Shown here: positions 45,042 to 54,333 of the stretch, one piece after another
Numbering within the stretch: position 1 is the stretch's first letter
How the letters are laid out: each line of letters opens with the position of its first letter
Source: an uncultured Flavobacteriaceae bacterium
Lineage (GTDB): Bacteria; Bacteroidota; Bacteroidia; Flavobacteriales; Flavobacteriaceae
NCBI GenBank assembly: GCA_938020445.1
Contig: CALIIC010000064.1
Coordinates: 1 to 54,367 of the forward strand
Length of the DNA stretch: 54,367 bases
Direction: 5' to 3'
Notes under the pieces: generated by a model
The model's database searches: none
Seen by the model: the letters and a program-made list of their open reading frames with translations, nothing else
What the model was told of the DNA's origin: nothing
Translations under genes and position numbers: made by a program

Positions 45042-46364
45042 ATGACCAGCCCAGTTGAAGGATTTTCCAAGTTTACCAAACCGGAAAAAATAGCATGGTT
45101 AGCCCATAACTATACTGCACACCCCGAGGAAACCAAGAAGCTATTGGAACGCTATTGGAATTCTGATGCGCAATTACAACAACTGCACGACGAGTTTATC
45201 GAAAATACGATTACCAATTACTACCTACCACTGGGAATTGCGCCCAACTTCCTGATCAATGATAAACTACATGCCATTCCCATGGCAATTGAAGAAAGTT
45301 CAGTAGTGGCCGCAGCGAGCAAGGCAGCAAAATTCTGGTTATCTAGAGGTGGGTTTAAGGCAAAGGTCCTATCAACAGAAAAGATAGGGCAGGTGCATTT
45401 TATGTTTCGAGGCAATTCTGAAAAATTACGGTCATTTTTTGACACCATCCGACCTATTTTGATAAAAGATACCGCTTCGATAACCAAAAATATGGAAAAG
45501 CGAGGAGGAGGTATCACCCAAATAACCCTTCGCGATTGCACCAATGACTTACCCGACTATTACCAACTGCACTGTAGTTTTGAAACCTTGGATGCCATGG
45601 GCGCTAATTTCATTAATTCGTGTTTAGAGCAATTTGCAAATACCTTAAAGCGCGAATCTCAACAATATGCACCATTTACTGAAACAGAGAAGGCCATAGA
45701 GGTGGTAATGAGTATTCTCTCGAACTACGTTCCCAATTGCTTGGTACGGGCCGAAGTGAGTTGCCCCGTGGACCAGTTAACCTTGAGCAATACCGTTGCA
45801 CCGCAGGTATTCGCCGAGAAGATGGTCAGAGCGGTACAGATAGCAAAGGTTGCCCCTTATAGGGCCGTTACTCATAACAAGGGAATCATGAACGGCATCG
45901 ACGCGGTAGTGCTTGCCACTGGCAATGACTTTAGGGCCGTAGAAGCAGGGGTGCATGCCTATGCCGCAAAAGACGGGCAATATAGCAGCCTTACCCATGC
46001 GAAGGTAGAAGCCGGTGTTTTTTCGTTTTGGATCGAGTTACCACTGGCGTTGGGAACGGTCGGTGGCCTTACCAAACTACATCCTTTGGTAAAGTTGGCC
46101 TTGGAAATATTGGGCAAACCTTCTGCCAAAGAATTGATGCAGCTTGTTGCGGTCGCCGGGCTTGCACAAAATTTTGCTGCGGTCAGTTCCTTGGTTACTA
46201 CAGGCATTCAAGAAGGGCATATGAAAATGCACCTGATGAACATTTTAAACCAGTTGGGTGCGAATACAGAAGAAAAGAAACAACTCACCACTTACTTCAA
46301 AACGAATACAGTTACCCATAGCGCTGTAGTAGCCGCCTTTGAACAGTTGAAAAATAAAGAATGA
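45042..46364 (+). CDS. mvaA: Hydroxymethylglutaryl-CoA reductase (class II type)
   Basis: Interconverts HMG-CoA and mevalonate, the committed step of the mevalonate isoprenoid route. The 440-residue protein has the class II N-terminus (GFSKFTKPEKIAWL), the substrate-binding Glu (IPMAIEESSVVAAASKAAKFW), the catalytic Lys (HNKGIMNGIDAVVLATGNDFRAVEAG, which also holds the Asp), and the C-terminal His (IQEGHMKMHLMN). Class II enzymes work in the biosynthetic direction in bacteria that use this route. It overlaps the GYDIA kinase gene by 4 bases (ATGA). Confidence 0.94.
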   Translation: MTSPVEGFSKFTKPEKIAWLAHNYTAHPEETKKLLERYWNSDAQLQQLHDEFIENTITNYYLPLGIAPNFLINDKLHAIPMAIEESSVVAAASKAAKFWLSRGGFKAKVLSTEKIGQVHFMFRGNSEKLRSFFDTIRPILIKDTASITKNMEKRGGGITQITLRDCTNDLPDYYQLHCSFETLDAMGANFINSCLEQFANTLKRESQQYAPFTETEKAIEVVMSILSNYVPNCLVRAEVSCPVDQLTLSNTVAPQVFAEKMVRAVQIAKVAPYRAVTHNKGIMNGIDAVVLATGNDFRAVEAGVHAYAAKDGQYSSLTHAKVEAGVFSFWIELPLALGTVGGLTKLHPLVKLALEILGKPSAKELMQLVAVAGLAQNFAAVSSLVTTGIQEGHMKMHLMNILNQLGANTEEKKQLTTYFKTNTVTHSAVVAAFEQLKNKE

Positions 46365-47266
46365 ACCAAGAGTTCTATAGCAATGGAAAACTGCTCCTAT
46401 CGGGAGAATACGCTGTTTTAGACGGCGCCCAAGGTTGGGCCATCCCCTCTAAATATGGTCAATACCTGCGAATTGTTCCGCAAAATGCTGAAACGCTCTC
46501 TTGGACCAGTATTGATGACAGGGGAACCACTTGGTTTGAAGCTACTTATCACTTTACATCCCTGGATTTGCTTACGACTTCTGATCATGCCATTGCGGAA
46601 GCCCTGCAAACCGTTTTGAAGGCGACCCAACGCTTGAATCCTTCTTTTTTAAGGACCACCAAGGGCATTGCCGCCGAAACGGAACTGACCTTTCCAAGAG
46701 ATTGGGGATTGGGTTCTTCCTCCACCTTGATCAACAATATTGCAAACTGGGGCGGTGTAGATCCTTACGACTTGTTAAAAGCCACTTTTGGCGGCAGTGG
46801 ATACGATATCGCCTGTGCAAAGCACCATACTCCTATTCTCTTTCAACTTACCAATGGCATTCCCCATATACGGGAACTCCCTATGGAAATTCCGTTTAAA
46901 GAGGAGCTGTATTTTGTCTACCTCAACCAAAAACAGAACAGTCGGGAAGCAATTGCGGCATACCGCCAGTTAACCATTGATACGACCTTAATTGAACAGA
47001 TTACGAACATTACCCAAGAGATGGTGGTCGCTGCCGATATTCATCAGTTTGCATTGTTAATGCAACGGCATGAACAGATCTTGTCGAATGCCATGGGCAT
47101 TGAAACGGTTCAATCAAAGTTATTTTCGGATTATTCCGGTACCGTTAAGAGTCTAGGGGCTTGGGGCGGAGATTTTGTATTGGCTACCGGCACCACCGAT
47201 AGTGCACTTTACTTCAAAGAAAAAGGGTACGACACCGTCATACCCTTTTCCCAAATGATTTTATAA
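46361..47266 (+). CDS. GYDIA family GHMP kinase
   Basis: A 301-residue GHMP small-molecule kinase. The N-terminus GKLLLSGEYAVLDG is typical of mevalonate-type kinases, the phosphate loop is Gly116-Leu-Gly-Ser-Ser-Ser121 (RDWGLGSSSTLINN), and the name-giving GYDIA is at 147-151 (GGSGYDIACAK). Coupling to HMG-CoA reductase by a 4-base overlap strongly suggests it phosphorylates mevalonate or phosphomevalonate. This is context-based; the branch is not experimentally settled to my knowledge. Its 3' end includes a hairpin that acts as terminator for the convergent gene. Confidence 0.9.
   Translation: MNQEFYSNGKLLLSGEYAVLDGAQGWAIPSKYGQYLRIVPQNAETLSWTSIDDRGTTWFEATYHFTSLDLLTTSDHAIAEALQTVLKATQRLNPSFLRTTKGIAAETELTFPRDWGLGSSSTLINNIANWGGVDPYDLLKATFGGSGYDIACAKHHTPILFQLTNGIPHIRELPMEIPFKEELYFVYLNQKQNSREAIAAYRQLTIDTTLIEQITNITQEMVVAADIHQFALLMQRHEQILSNAMGIETVQSKLFSDYSGTVKSLGAWGGDFVLATGTTDSALYFKEKGYDTVIPFSQMIL
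47215..47249 (-). terminator. Terminator of the PpiD-like gene inside the GYDIA kinase gene
   Basis: Perfect 9-bp stem AAAAGGGTA (47221-47229) / TACCCTTTT (47241-47249), 11-nt loop. On the minus strand it continues into TTTTTCTTTG. It lies 25 bases past the minus-strand gene's stop, inside kinase codons; it may also act weakly on the plus strand. Confidence 0.7.
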
Positions 47267-47273
47267 AAGGTTG

Positions 47274-49409
47274 CTAGTAGAACGTGCTTCGCTTGTCTTC
47301 GATTTCTGAATTTTCCTTTAACGCGTCTACTACTGCCGTGTTTACTTTAGATACACTTGCATTTTTCAACGTATTGGCATACGTACTGTAGTTATCCAAT
47401 TTTACAGGCTCTTCTCTTTTAACGACCGTCACCATGAATATTCCTGTATTCCCTTCTAAAAGGCCCGATGTTTCATTCGTCTTCATGGCAAAGGCGGCAC
47501 CTACAATAGCTGGTTCTGAACCAGCACCTGGAATTGTTGGCGATTTAACCGTTAGGGAAGAAGCATTGGAGATAGAAAGACTGTTATCTTTCGCAATATC
47601 ATCCATCGATTTTCCTTTATTGGCACCGATGATTTGAGCAGCTTTGCGCTCTTTACGGATTTTGGGAAGTACGGTGGCCGAAGCATCTTCAACACTCATT
47701 AAACCCTCGTCGTATTTTGCGGTCAACTGTGCAACTGCATACCCATTGGCAATATTAAAACGCTTTATTTCCCCTGTCTTCGTTTCTGGGTTAAAAGCCC
47801 ATTGTACAATACTTCGTTGTGCTCCAAGACCCGGAAGATTTTCGTCCATCGCCTTGATCTTATTTACAGGACGTACAATGTATTCCTTTTCTTTGGCAAA
47901 ATCAGAAAACGCCGTATCGGTATCAATCGATTCCAATTCAAAACTAGTTGCCTCCGTAAACAAATTATTCACGGTTTCTTCGGAAGGTTCCACTTCTCTT
48001 GCCAAAGTTCCTATTTGCACAAGATCCTGCTTGTCGTCTACCTTTACAATGTGAAAACCAAAATCGGTTTCTACCAGTCCTATGGTACCTACTGTATTAC
48101 CAAAGGCAAAATCGTTGAATTTAGGTGTCATGATACCTTCTCTAAAATAGCCTAAATCCCCTCCATTCGGTGCAGAAGGACCATCAGAATTATCCCTGGC
48201 CAACTCCACAAAAACACTGGCTTCTTTTCTAGCTTCTTTCAAAAGCTCTTTTGCTTTCTCTTCCGCCTCTTCTTTTGTTCGTGTAATTTCGGGATTTGCC
48301 CGTTCGGCACCGGCATATGTAATAAGAATATGACTGGCCTTTACCGTACCATTGGGTCTTCTACCGATCATTTTGGACACTTTATAATAGTCCCCATCTC
48401 TATAAGGACCGTAAAGCTGTCCTACTTGCAAGGTCATTAAGGTATCGGCGAACAAGGGCGCCAATTCTTTCTTTTCTTTATAAATGGTATCGAATTTAAT
48501 ATCTGAATTGCGATCCAGGAACGCGCCAATATCCGTGGTATTCTTAAACCCTAAAATAGTATCATTAATGGCCGAACCTTCTATCGCCTGCTTGTCCTCA
48601 ATAAACGTATAACTGTCTTCCAACAAATTATCGACCTGGTCTTGGATAGCTTTAATATCACCATCCGAAGGTTTTTCTTCAAAAAAGACAAACTGAATAT
48701 CTCTCGCCTCGTCTTGTTTGAAATCTTCTTTATGTTCATTGATGTAGGTCCCTATCTCGCTTTTCGTAACAGTGATGCTGCTATCGGGAATAGATGAAAA
48801 AGGAACTCTCACATACTTCAAATCCATTTTTTCGTTGGCCAAACGGTACTCAAACTCTCCCTCTTTTAAGGTGGCGCCCACCCCCGCTTTGATCAGGTTA
48901 AAATAGGTTTGCTCCTTCGCCTGTTGAATGATAGCTTTTTCGGTCTGTAGCCAAAGGTCATACCGTACAGGCTCGTTATCCTTCCAGCTCGAAACCGAGT
49001 TTCTAAAAATGTTCTCATCAAAAACACCGTCGGCATTTTGGAACTCTGGACTCTGTGCGTAGCCCGAGGTCTTCAAAAAGTTAATGATCTGGTCTTGCTC
49101 TATAGATACGCCCAAGTCTTCGAACTGCTGCTCTAAGATGCTTTTACGTAATTGTTGGTCCCATACTTGGTTGACCACTTGCATGGTCGACGTACCTGGA
49201 GGGGAACTTCGCTGTGCATTGTCTACAAGTGTACGAAACTCATCTATGGAAACTTCTTGCCCATTAATTTCGGCAACGGTAGAACCTGTTTTTCCGCCGC
49301 TAAAACCGCTGCTGGTAAAGACTCCGGATATAACGAATGCAAAAAGCGCCAACCCAATGATTAAAATCAAAACAGTGGTACGCTTTCTAATATTCTCTAA
49401 AATGGCCAT
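47274..49409 (-). CDS. ppiD: Membrane-anchored peptidylprolyl isomerase (PpiD/SurA-like)
   Basis: Periplasmic chaperone and prolyl isomerase for exported proteins. The 711-residue protein has a single N-terminal membrane helix (VLILIIGLALFAFVISGVF, residues about 13-31), a SurA-N-like chaperone region (about 40-200), a parvulin domain (KASHILITYAG, SDGPSAPNGGDLGYFREGIM, TDFGFHIVKVDD; about 360-470), and a second, degenerate parvulin-like segment near the C-terminus. This order fits PpiD. It is a single gene 125 bases after the CNNM gene. Confidence 0.9.
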   Translation of the reverse strand: MAILENIRKRTTVLILIIGLALFAFVISGVFTSSGFSGGKTGSTVAEINGQEVSIDEFRTLVDNAQRSSPPGTSTMQVVNQVWDQQLRKSILEQQFEDLGVSIEQDQIINFLKTSGYAQSPEFQNADGVFDENIFRNSVSSWKDNEPVRYDLWLQTEKAIIQQAKEQTYFNLIKAGVGATLKEGEFEYRLANEKMDLKYVRVPFSSIPDSSITVTKSEIGTYINEHKEDFKQDEARDIQFVFFEEKPSDGDIKAIQDQVDNLLEDSYTFIEDKQAIEGSAINDTILGFKNTTDIGAFLDRNSDIKFDTIYKEKKELAPLFADTLMTLQVGQLYGPYRDGDYYKVSKMIGRRPNGTVKASHILITYAGAERANPEITRTKEEAEEKAKELLKEARKEASVFVELARDNSDGPSAPNGGDLGYFREGIMTPKFNDFAFGNTVGTIGLVETDFGFHIVKVDDKQDLVQIGTLAREVEPSEETVNNLFTEATSFELESIDTDTAFSDFAKEKEYIVRPVNKIKAMDENLPGLGAQRSIVQWAFNPETKTGEIKRFNIANGYAVAQLTAKYDEGLMSVEDASATVLPKIRKERKAAQIIGANKGKSMDDIAKDNSLSISNASSLTVKSPTIPGAGSEPAIVGAAFAMKTNETSGLLEGNTGIFMVTVVKREEPVKLDNYSTYANTLKNASVSKVNTAVVDALKENSEIEDKRSTFY

Positions 49410-49534
49410 GATATGGTGAATTTAAAATCAGTTTGCGAAATTACCATTTTCTTTTCAATTATTAAAGTGTAGGAGGGCTAGTTTTAAATGGCTTGACGGA
49501 AGAAATAACGGGATAAAAAAAATACTGGGGCCGA

Positions 49535-50827
49535 TTACTCTTTTTCTAAGATTTCCACGGCCACCAAATCGATCTTGGTGCTGGAAACCTCCAAAATGGT
49601 AAACCTAAAATTAGCCACCATGATTTCCATGTCTTTTTCGGGAATTTCCCCGGTCTCGCTAACGATCAAACCACCCAAGGTTTCGTATTCATCGCTTTCG
49701 GGCAATTCGCACTTATAGGTCTCATTGAGGTAGTCTACTTCCAAACGGGCAGAAAATCGGTATTTATTATCTCCCACCTCCTCTTCTATATGGTCGGTAC
49801 TATCGTGTTCATCCTCGATTTCACCAAAAAGCTCTTCGATAATATCCTCAACGGTCATAATACCCGATGTGCCGCCATACTCATCCAACACTACCGCCAT
49901 ACTCTTGCGTTTTTTTGCCAAAAGATTTAAGATATCCTGAATTAACATCGTCTCTGGCACGAACTCGACAGGGAGCAAAATACTTTTAATAGTTTTTGGC
50001 TTTTTAAACAGTTCATACGAGTGCACATACCCGATAATATCATCTACGGTATCCTTATAGATAAGAATTTTAGAATATCCGGTTTCCGAAAATAGCTTGG
50101 TAAGGTTTTTCGGTGTCTCATGCAATTCTACCGCCGTTATTTCGGTTCGTGGCACCATGACTTCACGTGCTTTTACCTCTGCGAATTCCAATGCATTTTG
50201 AAAAATCTGTATTTCAGAATCCACTTGATCTTCCTCCTCGACCGTCTCCATTTGTTCGGTAATATAATCCCCCAATTCTATTTTACTAAAGGCCAGCTGC
50301 ACCTCATCTCCCTCCGTTTTAAAAAAGGCCTTTAAGATGCTATCGGAGACCTTGATCACAAAATCAGAAATAAGGGAGAACAATACATAGAAAAGATACG
50401 CAGGCACGGCAAAAACCTTCAAAAGGGTGTTTGAATAAATTTGAAACAATACTTTTGGCAAAAACTCGGCGGTCAGTAAAATAATCAGCGTAGAGATGAG
50501 TGTCTGGGTCAAGAGGCTGAAATCCGTCAGCATAAGTGTCACAAAAGTGTTCCCGGATGACATGCCCTGAAACCATTGTATCAACAACTCCCCCATATAC
50601 AAACCATATATTACCAAGGCAATATTGTTCCCAATGAGCATGGTTGCAATGAACTTTGAGGGTTTTTTGGTCAAACGGGTGAGCACCTTGGCCAAAAAGC
50701 CTTCTTGCTTTTTTTCAATCTCGATGTGTATTTTATTCGCAGAAATGAATGCGATTTCCAGTCCCGAAAAAAAGGCGGAAAATACTAATGACAAAAGAAT
50801 GATTACAATAGATGTTTCCAAGATCAA
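49535..50827 (-). CDS. CNNM/CBS domain membrane protein (hemolysin-C-like)
   Basis: A 430-residue protein with an N-terminal DUF21/CNNM domain of four helices (FFSGLEIAFISANKIHIE, MLIGNNIALVIYGLYMG), a CBS pair (VMVPRTEITAVEL, RKSMAVVLDEYGGTSGIMTVEDIIEELFGEIEDEHD) and a C-terminal CorC/HlyC domain (YETLGGLIVSETGEIPEKD). Relatives transport or regulate Mg2+ or other divalent ions; the hemolysin name is historical. GldE of gliding motility has the same layout, but no other gliding genes are here. It overlaps the preceding 67-codon gene by 4 bases. Confidence 0.88.
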   Translation of the reverse strand: MILETSIVIILLSLVFSAFFSGLEIAFISANKIHIEIEKKQEGFLAKVLTRLTKKPSKFIATMLIGNNIALVIYGLYMGELLIQWFQGMSSGNTFVTLMLTDFSLLTQTLISTLIILLTAEFLPKVLFQIYSNTLLKVFAVPAYLFYVLFSLISDFVIKVSDSILKAFFKTEGDEVQLAFSKIELGDYITEQMETVEEEDQVDSEIQIFQNALEFAEVKAREVMVPRTEITAVELHETPKNLTKLFSETGYSKILIYKDTVDDIIGYVHSYELFKKPKTIKSILLPVEFVPETMLIQDILNLLAKKRKSMAVVLDEYGGTSGIMTVEDIIEELFGEIEDEHDSTDHIEEEVGDNKYRFSARLEVDYLNETYKCELPESDEYETLGGLIVSETGEIPEKDMEIMVANFRFTILEVSSTKIDLVAVEILEKE

Positions 50828-51027
50828 CCTTCGTTATCGCGTTGTCGTTGTTCAAACTTCTGACGATAATTTCTTCTGAACAAGAACATCCCGGTGGATA
50901 CAACAGCAAAAAAAATGAACAGGTAGGCATTGTTTCGGTCCACATTCCAATCGGTAAAAATACGGTAGCAAGCGAAAAAGGCCACCACCAAGTATACGTA
51001 CTCGGTATATTTCAAAAACTTAATCAT
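50824..51027 (-). CDS. Small two-helix membrane protein
   Basis: A 67-residue membrane protein with two hydrophobic segments (about residues 8-23 and 33-50) and a very basic, Arg/Gln-rich tail (FRRNYRQKFEQRQRD). It overlaps lptC by 8 bases and the CNNM gene by 4, so it belongs to the lptC transcript. Possibly a partner of the LPS transport or CNNM protein; no family function known. Confidence 0.75.
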   Translation of the reverse strand: MIKFLKYTEYVYLVVAFFACYRIFTDWNVDRNNAYLFIFFAVVSTGMFLFRRNYRQKFEQRQRDNEG

Positions 51028-51637
51028 CTTTCTTTTCTTTATCGTCTTTGATGGTCATAAGACCAAATGTTTTATGGGCATTAAAAAAAGTCAAGTCCTT
51101 ATTGAAATCCATTCCCACCCCATCCATGATAGTACCGTCATCTGGATTTTTAAAGGTAAATTTTTCTTGGGTGAAAATCCATTCGTTCCCTTGGTCATAG
51201 TATAGTTGAGGGGTTTCCAATTTTTTGCCATCGTTCGTCAAAACGATCACATTCCCTCGCAAATCTATTAAATTCGTAGCCGAATAAATGATACCATAAT
51301 CGGCGACAATCGTATTCTTGTTCCCCTCCTCATCAAAGAGATCTACCGTTAACCCTTTTGGAAAGGTTCTGTACGGGAATTCTAAATTGTCGAAATTGTT
51401 ACTTAACGGACTGGTTAGCACGGCCAGCACTCTAGACGAATCAATATCATCCATTTCCATCACCTCCGGGGCTTCGGTATAGGTAAGCACAAAATTCTCC
51501 CCGATTCCTTGCGGGAATATCTTGGGTATCGCTTCTCCCCCTACCCGCTTGTAACCATCATTGCAGCTAGAAAAAAAAAGCATTGCCATACAGAATATGG
51601 CAATGCTTTTGAATATATATGTTGTCTTGGAGGGCAT
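51020..51637 (-). CDS. lptC: LPS export protein LptC (lipoprotein form)
   Basis: Periplasmic bridge component that moves LPS from LptBFG towards LptA. The 205-residue protein has a lipoprotein signal (ending MLFFSSC; lipid Cys25) rather than the uncleaved anchor of Escherichia coli, then the beta-jellyroll LptC domain (LFDEEGNKNTIVADYGIIYSATNLIDLRGNVIVLTNDGKKLETPQLYYDQ). It starts one base after the stop of the TPR gene. Codons 10-23 are also a perfect 15-bp hairpin followed by T9, a terminator-like structure inside the gene. Confidence 0.88.
   Translation of the reverse strand: MPSKTTYIFKSIAIFCMAMLFFSSCNDGYKRVGGEAIPKIFPQGIGENFVLTYTEAPEVMEMDDIDSSRVLAVLTSPLSNNFDNLEFPYRTFPKGLTVDLFDEEGNKNTIVADYGIIYSATNLIDLRGNVIVLTNDGKKLETPQLYYDQGNEWIFTQEKFTFKNPDDGTIMDGVGMDFNKDLTFFNAHKTFGLMTIKDDKEKKDD
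51571..51610 (-). terminator. Terminator/attenuator hairpin inside the lptC signal-peptide codons
   Basis: On the minus strand: AAAAGCATTGCCATA (51610-51596), 5-nt loop, TATGGCAATGCTTTT (51590-51576), a perfect 15-bp stem, then further T to 51571 (nine T in a row). It begins 29 bases after the TPR gene stop and lies fully in lptC codons. Confidence 0.8.
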
Positions 51638-51638
51638 C

Positions 51639-53009
51639 CTATAAATTAGGAACCTTTACACTACCGCCTACCCAGCAGCTGAAAGTAACGGTTTTACCGG
51701 CCATACCTTCTGTAAAAATCATTTCCTTATTAGGAGCCTTTGCCGAATAACTTGCCGCTGATTTGCTAGCTCTTCCACTCAAAGAAGGATCTACACGCCC
51801 AGCTTTTCGAGCCATATCGGCAGCTTTCCAATAAATTGCTCGTTTTTCGAACGTAGTCTTACCACAACTGTTGGCACTACCGGCATACAAACTTGCGATC
51901 AACAAATACGCTTTTCCGTTTGCAGGGTTCGCGTCAATCGCTTTTTGAGCATATTTTCGCGCTGTAGATTTGCTACCTCTTCTGTAAATAGTCGCAACCT
52001 TATAAGCGATATTCGATTTCTTTTTCGCATCTGTTTCCAAGCCTAAAGCCTTGTCAAAATCAGCAACAGCACCTTTGGTATCCCCAGCTTTCTGCTTCAA
52101 GGTACCTCCGTACACATAAGCATCGGCCGATGGGTCTAACGCCAACTGCGCTTCAAACAATTTCTTGAACATTGGATCGTCCGTACATTCTTTGGCGAAC
52201 ATTCTTCCAACAGCTCGCTTCACCCATTTTACATCGCCCTTTTTGGCATCATAACTCTTTTGATACAAAGGAATAAGGTTATCACAATCTGCCAGTTTAC
52301 CTAATTTGGTATCGATACTACCGGCAATCTTACCGTAGTTTTCTGAATAACTGTTCCAAGATTTTAATTGCTTCTTTTCTTTAGAAGTTAAAGTGCCTGC
52401 TTCTTCTTTGGGAAGTAGTTTGGCAATGCGATCGGTAAGCTTGGCATTTTCTTCTTCTATCTTCTCGTTTACATCATCGTATACATCAAACACCTCTTGC
52501 AATTCTTTTGAACCTGCGGCATTCAAATCTACCAGACTAGAGAAATAAAGATAAAGGGCTTTGGGGTTTGTAAAATTACCCCTATCCTTTGTAAAGGCAT
52601 AACTCAAGCCATCGTATATTTCGCTGTCCGAAATCATCTTGTTGTCATACTTCATCAAAACCTTGTCGATTTCAACATCTGCCATTTTCATCTTCTTAGG
52701 GAAGTATTTCATACTATTGTCATACAATCCAAGAATATCGCTTATGAAGCCATCTTTTTCGGCTCCGCTCGATTTTTTGATCTTATCTTTCAGGATGCGC
52801 TCCCCATATACATAAGTGGCCCTATTCAAATCTGGACATTGGTCATAGACCATTTTCCATGGTGTATAGGCTGCATCGTAATTCTTAACTTTCGCATGTT
52901 CAACGAAAATTGATAGGTTCGTGGTACATTCCGGATTTTGGGCCTGTGCATGACTTACTCCCATTATCCCTAAAAGCATAATCGCCGTGAAGTAAATTTT
53001 CGTTTTCAT
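51639..53009 (-). CDS. Exported TPR-repeat protein
   Basis: A 456-residue exported protein: signal peptide (MKTKIYFTAIMLLGIMGVSHAQAQ), an N-terminal Cys-containing helical part (CTTNLSIFVEHAKVKNYDAAYTPWKMVYDQCPDL), a Lys/Glu-rich coiled region (about 180-240), and tetratricopeptide repeats (YVYGGTLKQKAGDTKGAVADFDKALGL, KARKYAQKAIDANPANGKAYLLIASLYAG-type). It is placed between an outer-membrane protein gene and lptC. A periplasmic adaptor for envelope assembly is inferred from context. Confidence 0.8.
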   Translation of the reverse strand: MKTKIYFTAIMLLGIMGVSHAQAQNPECTTNLSIFVEHAKVKNYDAAYTPWKMVYDQCPDLNRATYVYGERILKDKIKKSSGAEKDGFISDILGLYDNSMKYFPKKMKMADVEIDKVLMKYDNKMISDSEIYDGLSYAFTKDRGNFTNPKALYLYFSSLVDLNAAGSKELQEVFDVYDDVNEKIEEENAKLTDRIAKLLPKEEAGTLTSKEKKQLKSWNSYSENYGKIAGSIDTKLGKLADCDNLIPLYQKSYDAKKGDVKWVKRAVGRMFAKECTDDPMFKKLFEAQLALDPSADAYVYGGTLKQKAGDTKGAVADFDKALGLETDAKKKSNIAYKVATIYRRGSKSTARKYAQKAIDANPANGKAYLLIASLYAGSANSCGKTTFEKRAIYWKAADMARKAGRVDPSLSGRASKSAASYSAKAPNKEMIFTEGMAGKTVTFSCWVGGSVKVPNL

Positions 53010-53043
53010 TTTTTCGTGGTTTAAAGTGGTTAATGTACTAATT

Positions 53044-54333
53044 TTAATTTATTTTTCGCTTTCTGAACCAAAGATCGTTAAAAGAGAAGCCCAAATTAAT
53101 CTTAAGATAGCTCTCCTCAATCAGGTCGGCAGAAGTGGTTCCTCGTCGTCCTAATTCAAAACCTAGGTTTAAATTAGACAACTCTCTGCCGAGCGGTAGA
53201 CCAACTCCAAAAGTTATGCCAAGATTATTTACTGCTGTATTATTAACAAGCATTCCGGTCTTATCATATCGGATACCGGCCCTATACGTTACCCTATTAA
53301 AATAACCATTGAAGGCATCAAAATCTGGAATGTAAAAACCTCCAAAAGATACCGTACTGGCATCTTCATAGGCGATATTATCAACCCCAAGAAATTCATT
53401 GGAGAACGAACCAAGGCTTTGAAAACTATACTCGGTCCCTAAAAACCACTTTTTATCCTCCCCGAAGCCTACGCCCAAGGTGACCGTAGTCGGAATCTTT
53501 AAATCGGTATTGCGAAGGTTCACTGCATCTAAATCAACATCGAGTGTCTCTATCGGCAGGTTATCGGCTATGGAATACGACCCGAGCCTCCTAGTATTTT
53601 CAGAAGTTAAATTTGCCTGGGTATTTACTCTTGCAGATGCGAACAAGGTATATTTCTCTTTTATTTTGGGTGTATAATAAAGTGCGTAGTTAAAATCGAG
53701 TCCATTTACACGGGATTCTCGTATGTCTCGGGTACCGAACTGCACATTTTCAACACTCTGTAAACGCTCATTTTCAAGTTTCCCGAAGTTAAAATTAGCG
53801 GTTACCCCTGCGCTAAAGTCCTTGAAAATCTCATAACCTACAGAAAAATAAACCCTATTGATTCCTCCTTCTCCCGAAAAAACGTTGGTCACTTCAGCGT
53901 TATCCCCATTGGTACTCTGAGAGATAGCGTTGAAGCCTACCGAAGAAAACGGCGCAAGCCCGAAACCGACACCGAGCCCTTTTCCCAAACTAAAGCCCAA
54001 AGAAAGGTAATCTAGATTGGTAGAAGTGGTCGATTGCTCTTCCGTAAAGCTCTTCAAAACAATTTGTTTGTTAGAAACTCCCGCGGCATAGGTGGTGAGT
54101 CCTGTTTTATTGTTCAAAGTAATACCCAATTTACTATACGCGGCAGGGTTTCTTAAGTTGATATGGATACTATCGGCATACACTCCCAAAGACCCCATCA
54201 TTTGATTCTCGACCGTGCCGAACGACCTGGAGTCACCGATACCAAAATACGAGTAGGGAGATACGGTGCCATTCTGTGCGTAAACACCTGCTGCTGTAAG
54301 ACATAGTACAGCAATAATAAGATTTTTTACCAT
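53044..54333 (-). CDS. Outer-membrane beta-barrel protein
   Basis: A 429-residue exported protein: signal peptide (MVKNLIIAVLCLTAAGVYAQ), then long beta-barrel text with alternating hydrophobic strands (LDYLSLGFSLGKGLGVGFGLAPFSSVGF, FSAGVTANFNFG, LGVGFGEDKKWFLGTEYSF) and a C-terminal strand near SYLKINLGFSFNDLWF. Opening text TVSPYSYFGIGD and LRNPAAYS resembles the FadL/PorV-type barrels of Bacteroidota. It leads the operon with the TPR protein and lptC. Its promoter lies beyond or at the window edge and cannot be read. Confidence 0.75.
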   Translation of the reverse strand: MVKNLIIAVLCLTAAGVYAQNGTVSPYSYFGIGDSRSFGTVENQMMGSLGVYADSIHINLRNPAAYSKLGITLNNKTGLTTYAAGVSNKQIVLKSFTEEQSTTSTNLDYLSLGFSLGKGLGVGFGLAPFSSVGFNAISQSTNGDNAEVTNVFSGEGGINRVYFSVGYEIFKDFSAGVTANFNFGKLENERLQSVENVQFGTRDIRESRVNGLDFNYALYYTPKIKEKYTLFASARVNTQANLTSENTRRLGSYSIADNLPIETLDVDLDAVNLRNTDLKIPTTVTLGVGFGEDKKWFLGTEYSFQSLGSFSNEFLGVDNIAYEDASTVSFGGFYIPDFDAFNGYFNRVTYRAGIRYDKTGMLVNNTAVNNLGITFGVGLPLGRELSNLNLGFELGRRGTTSADLIEESYLKINLGFSFNDLWFRKRKIN

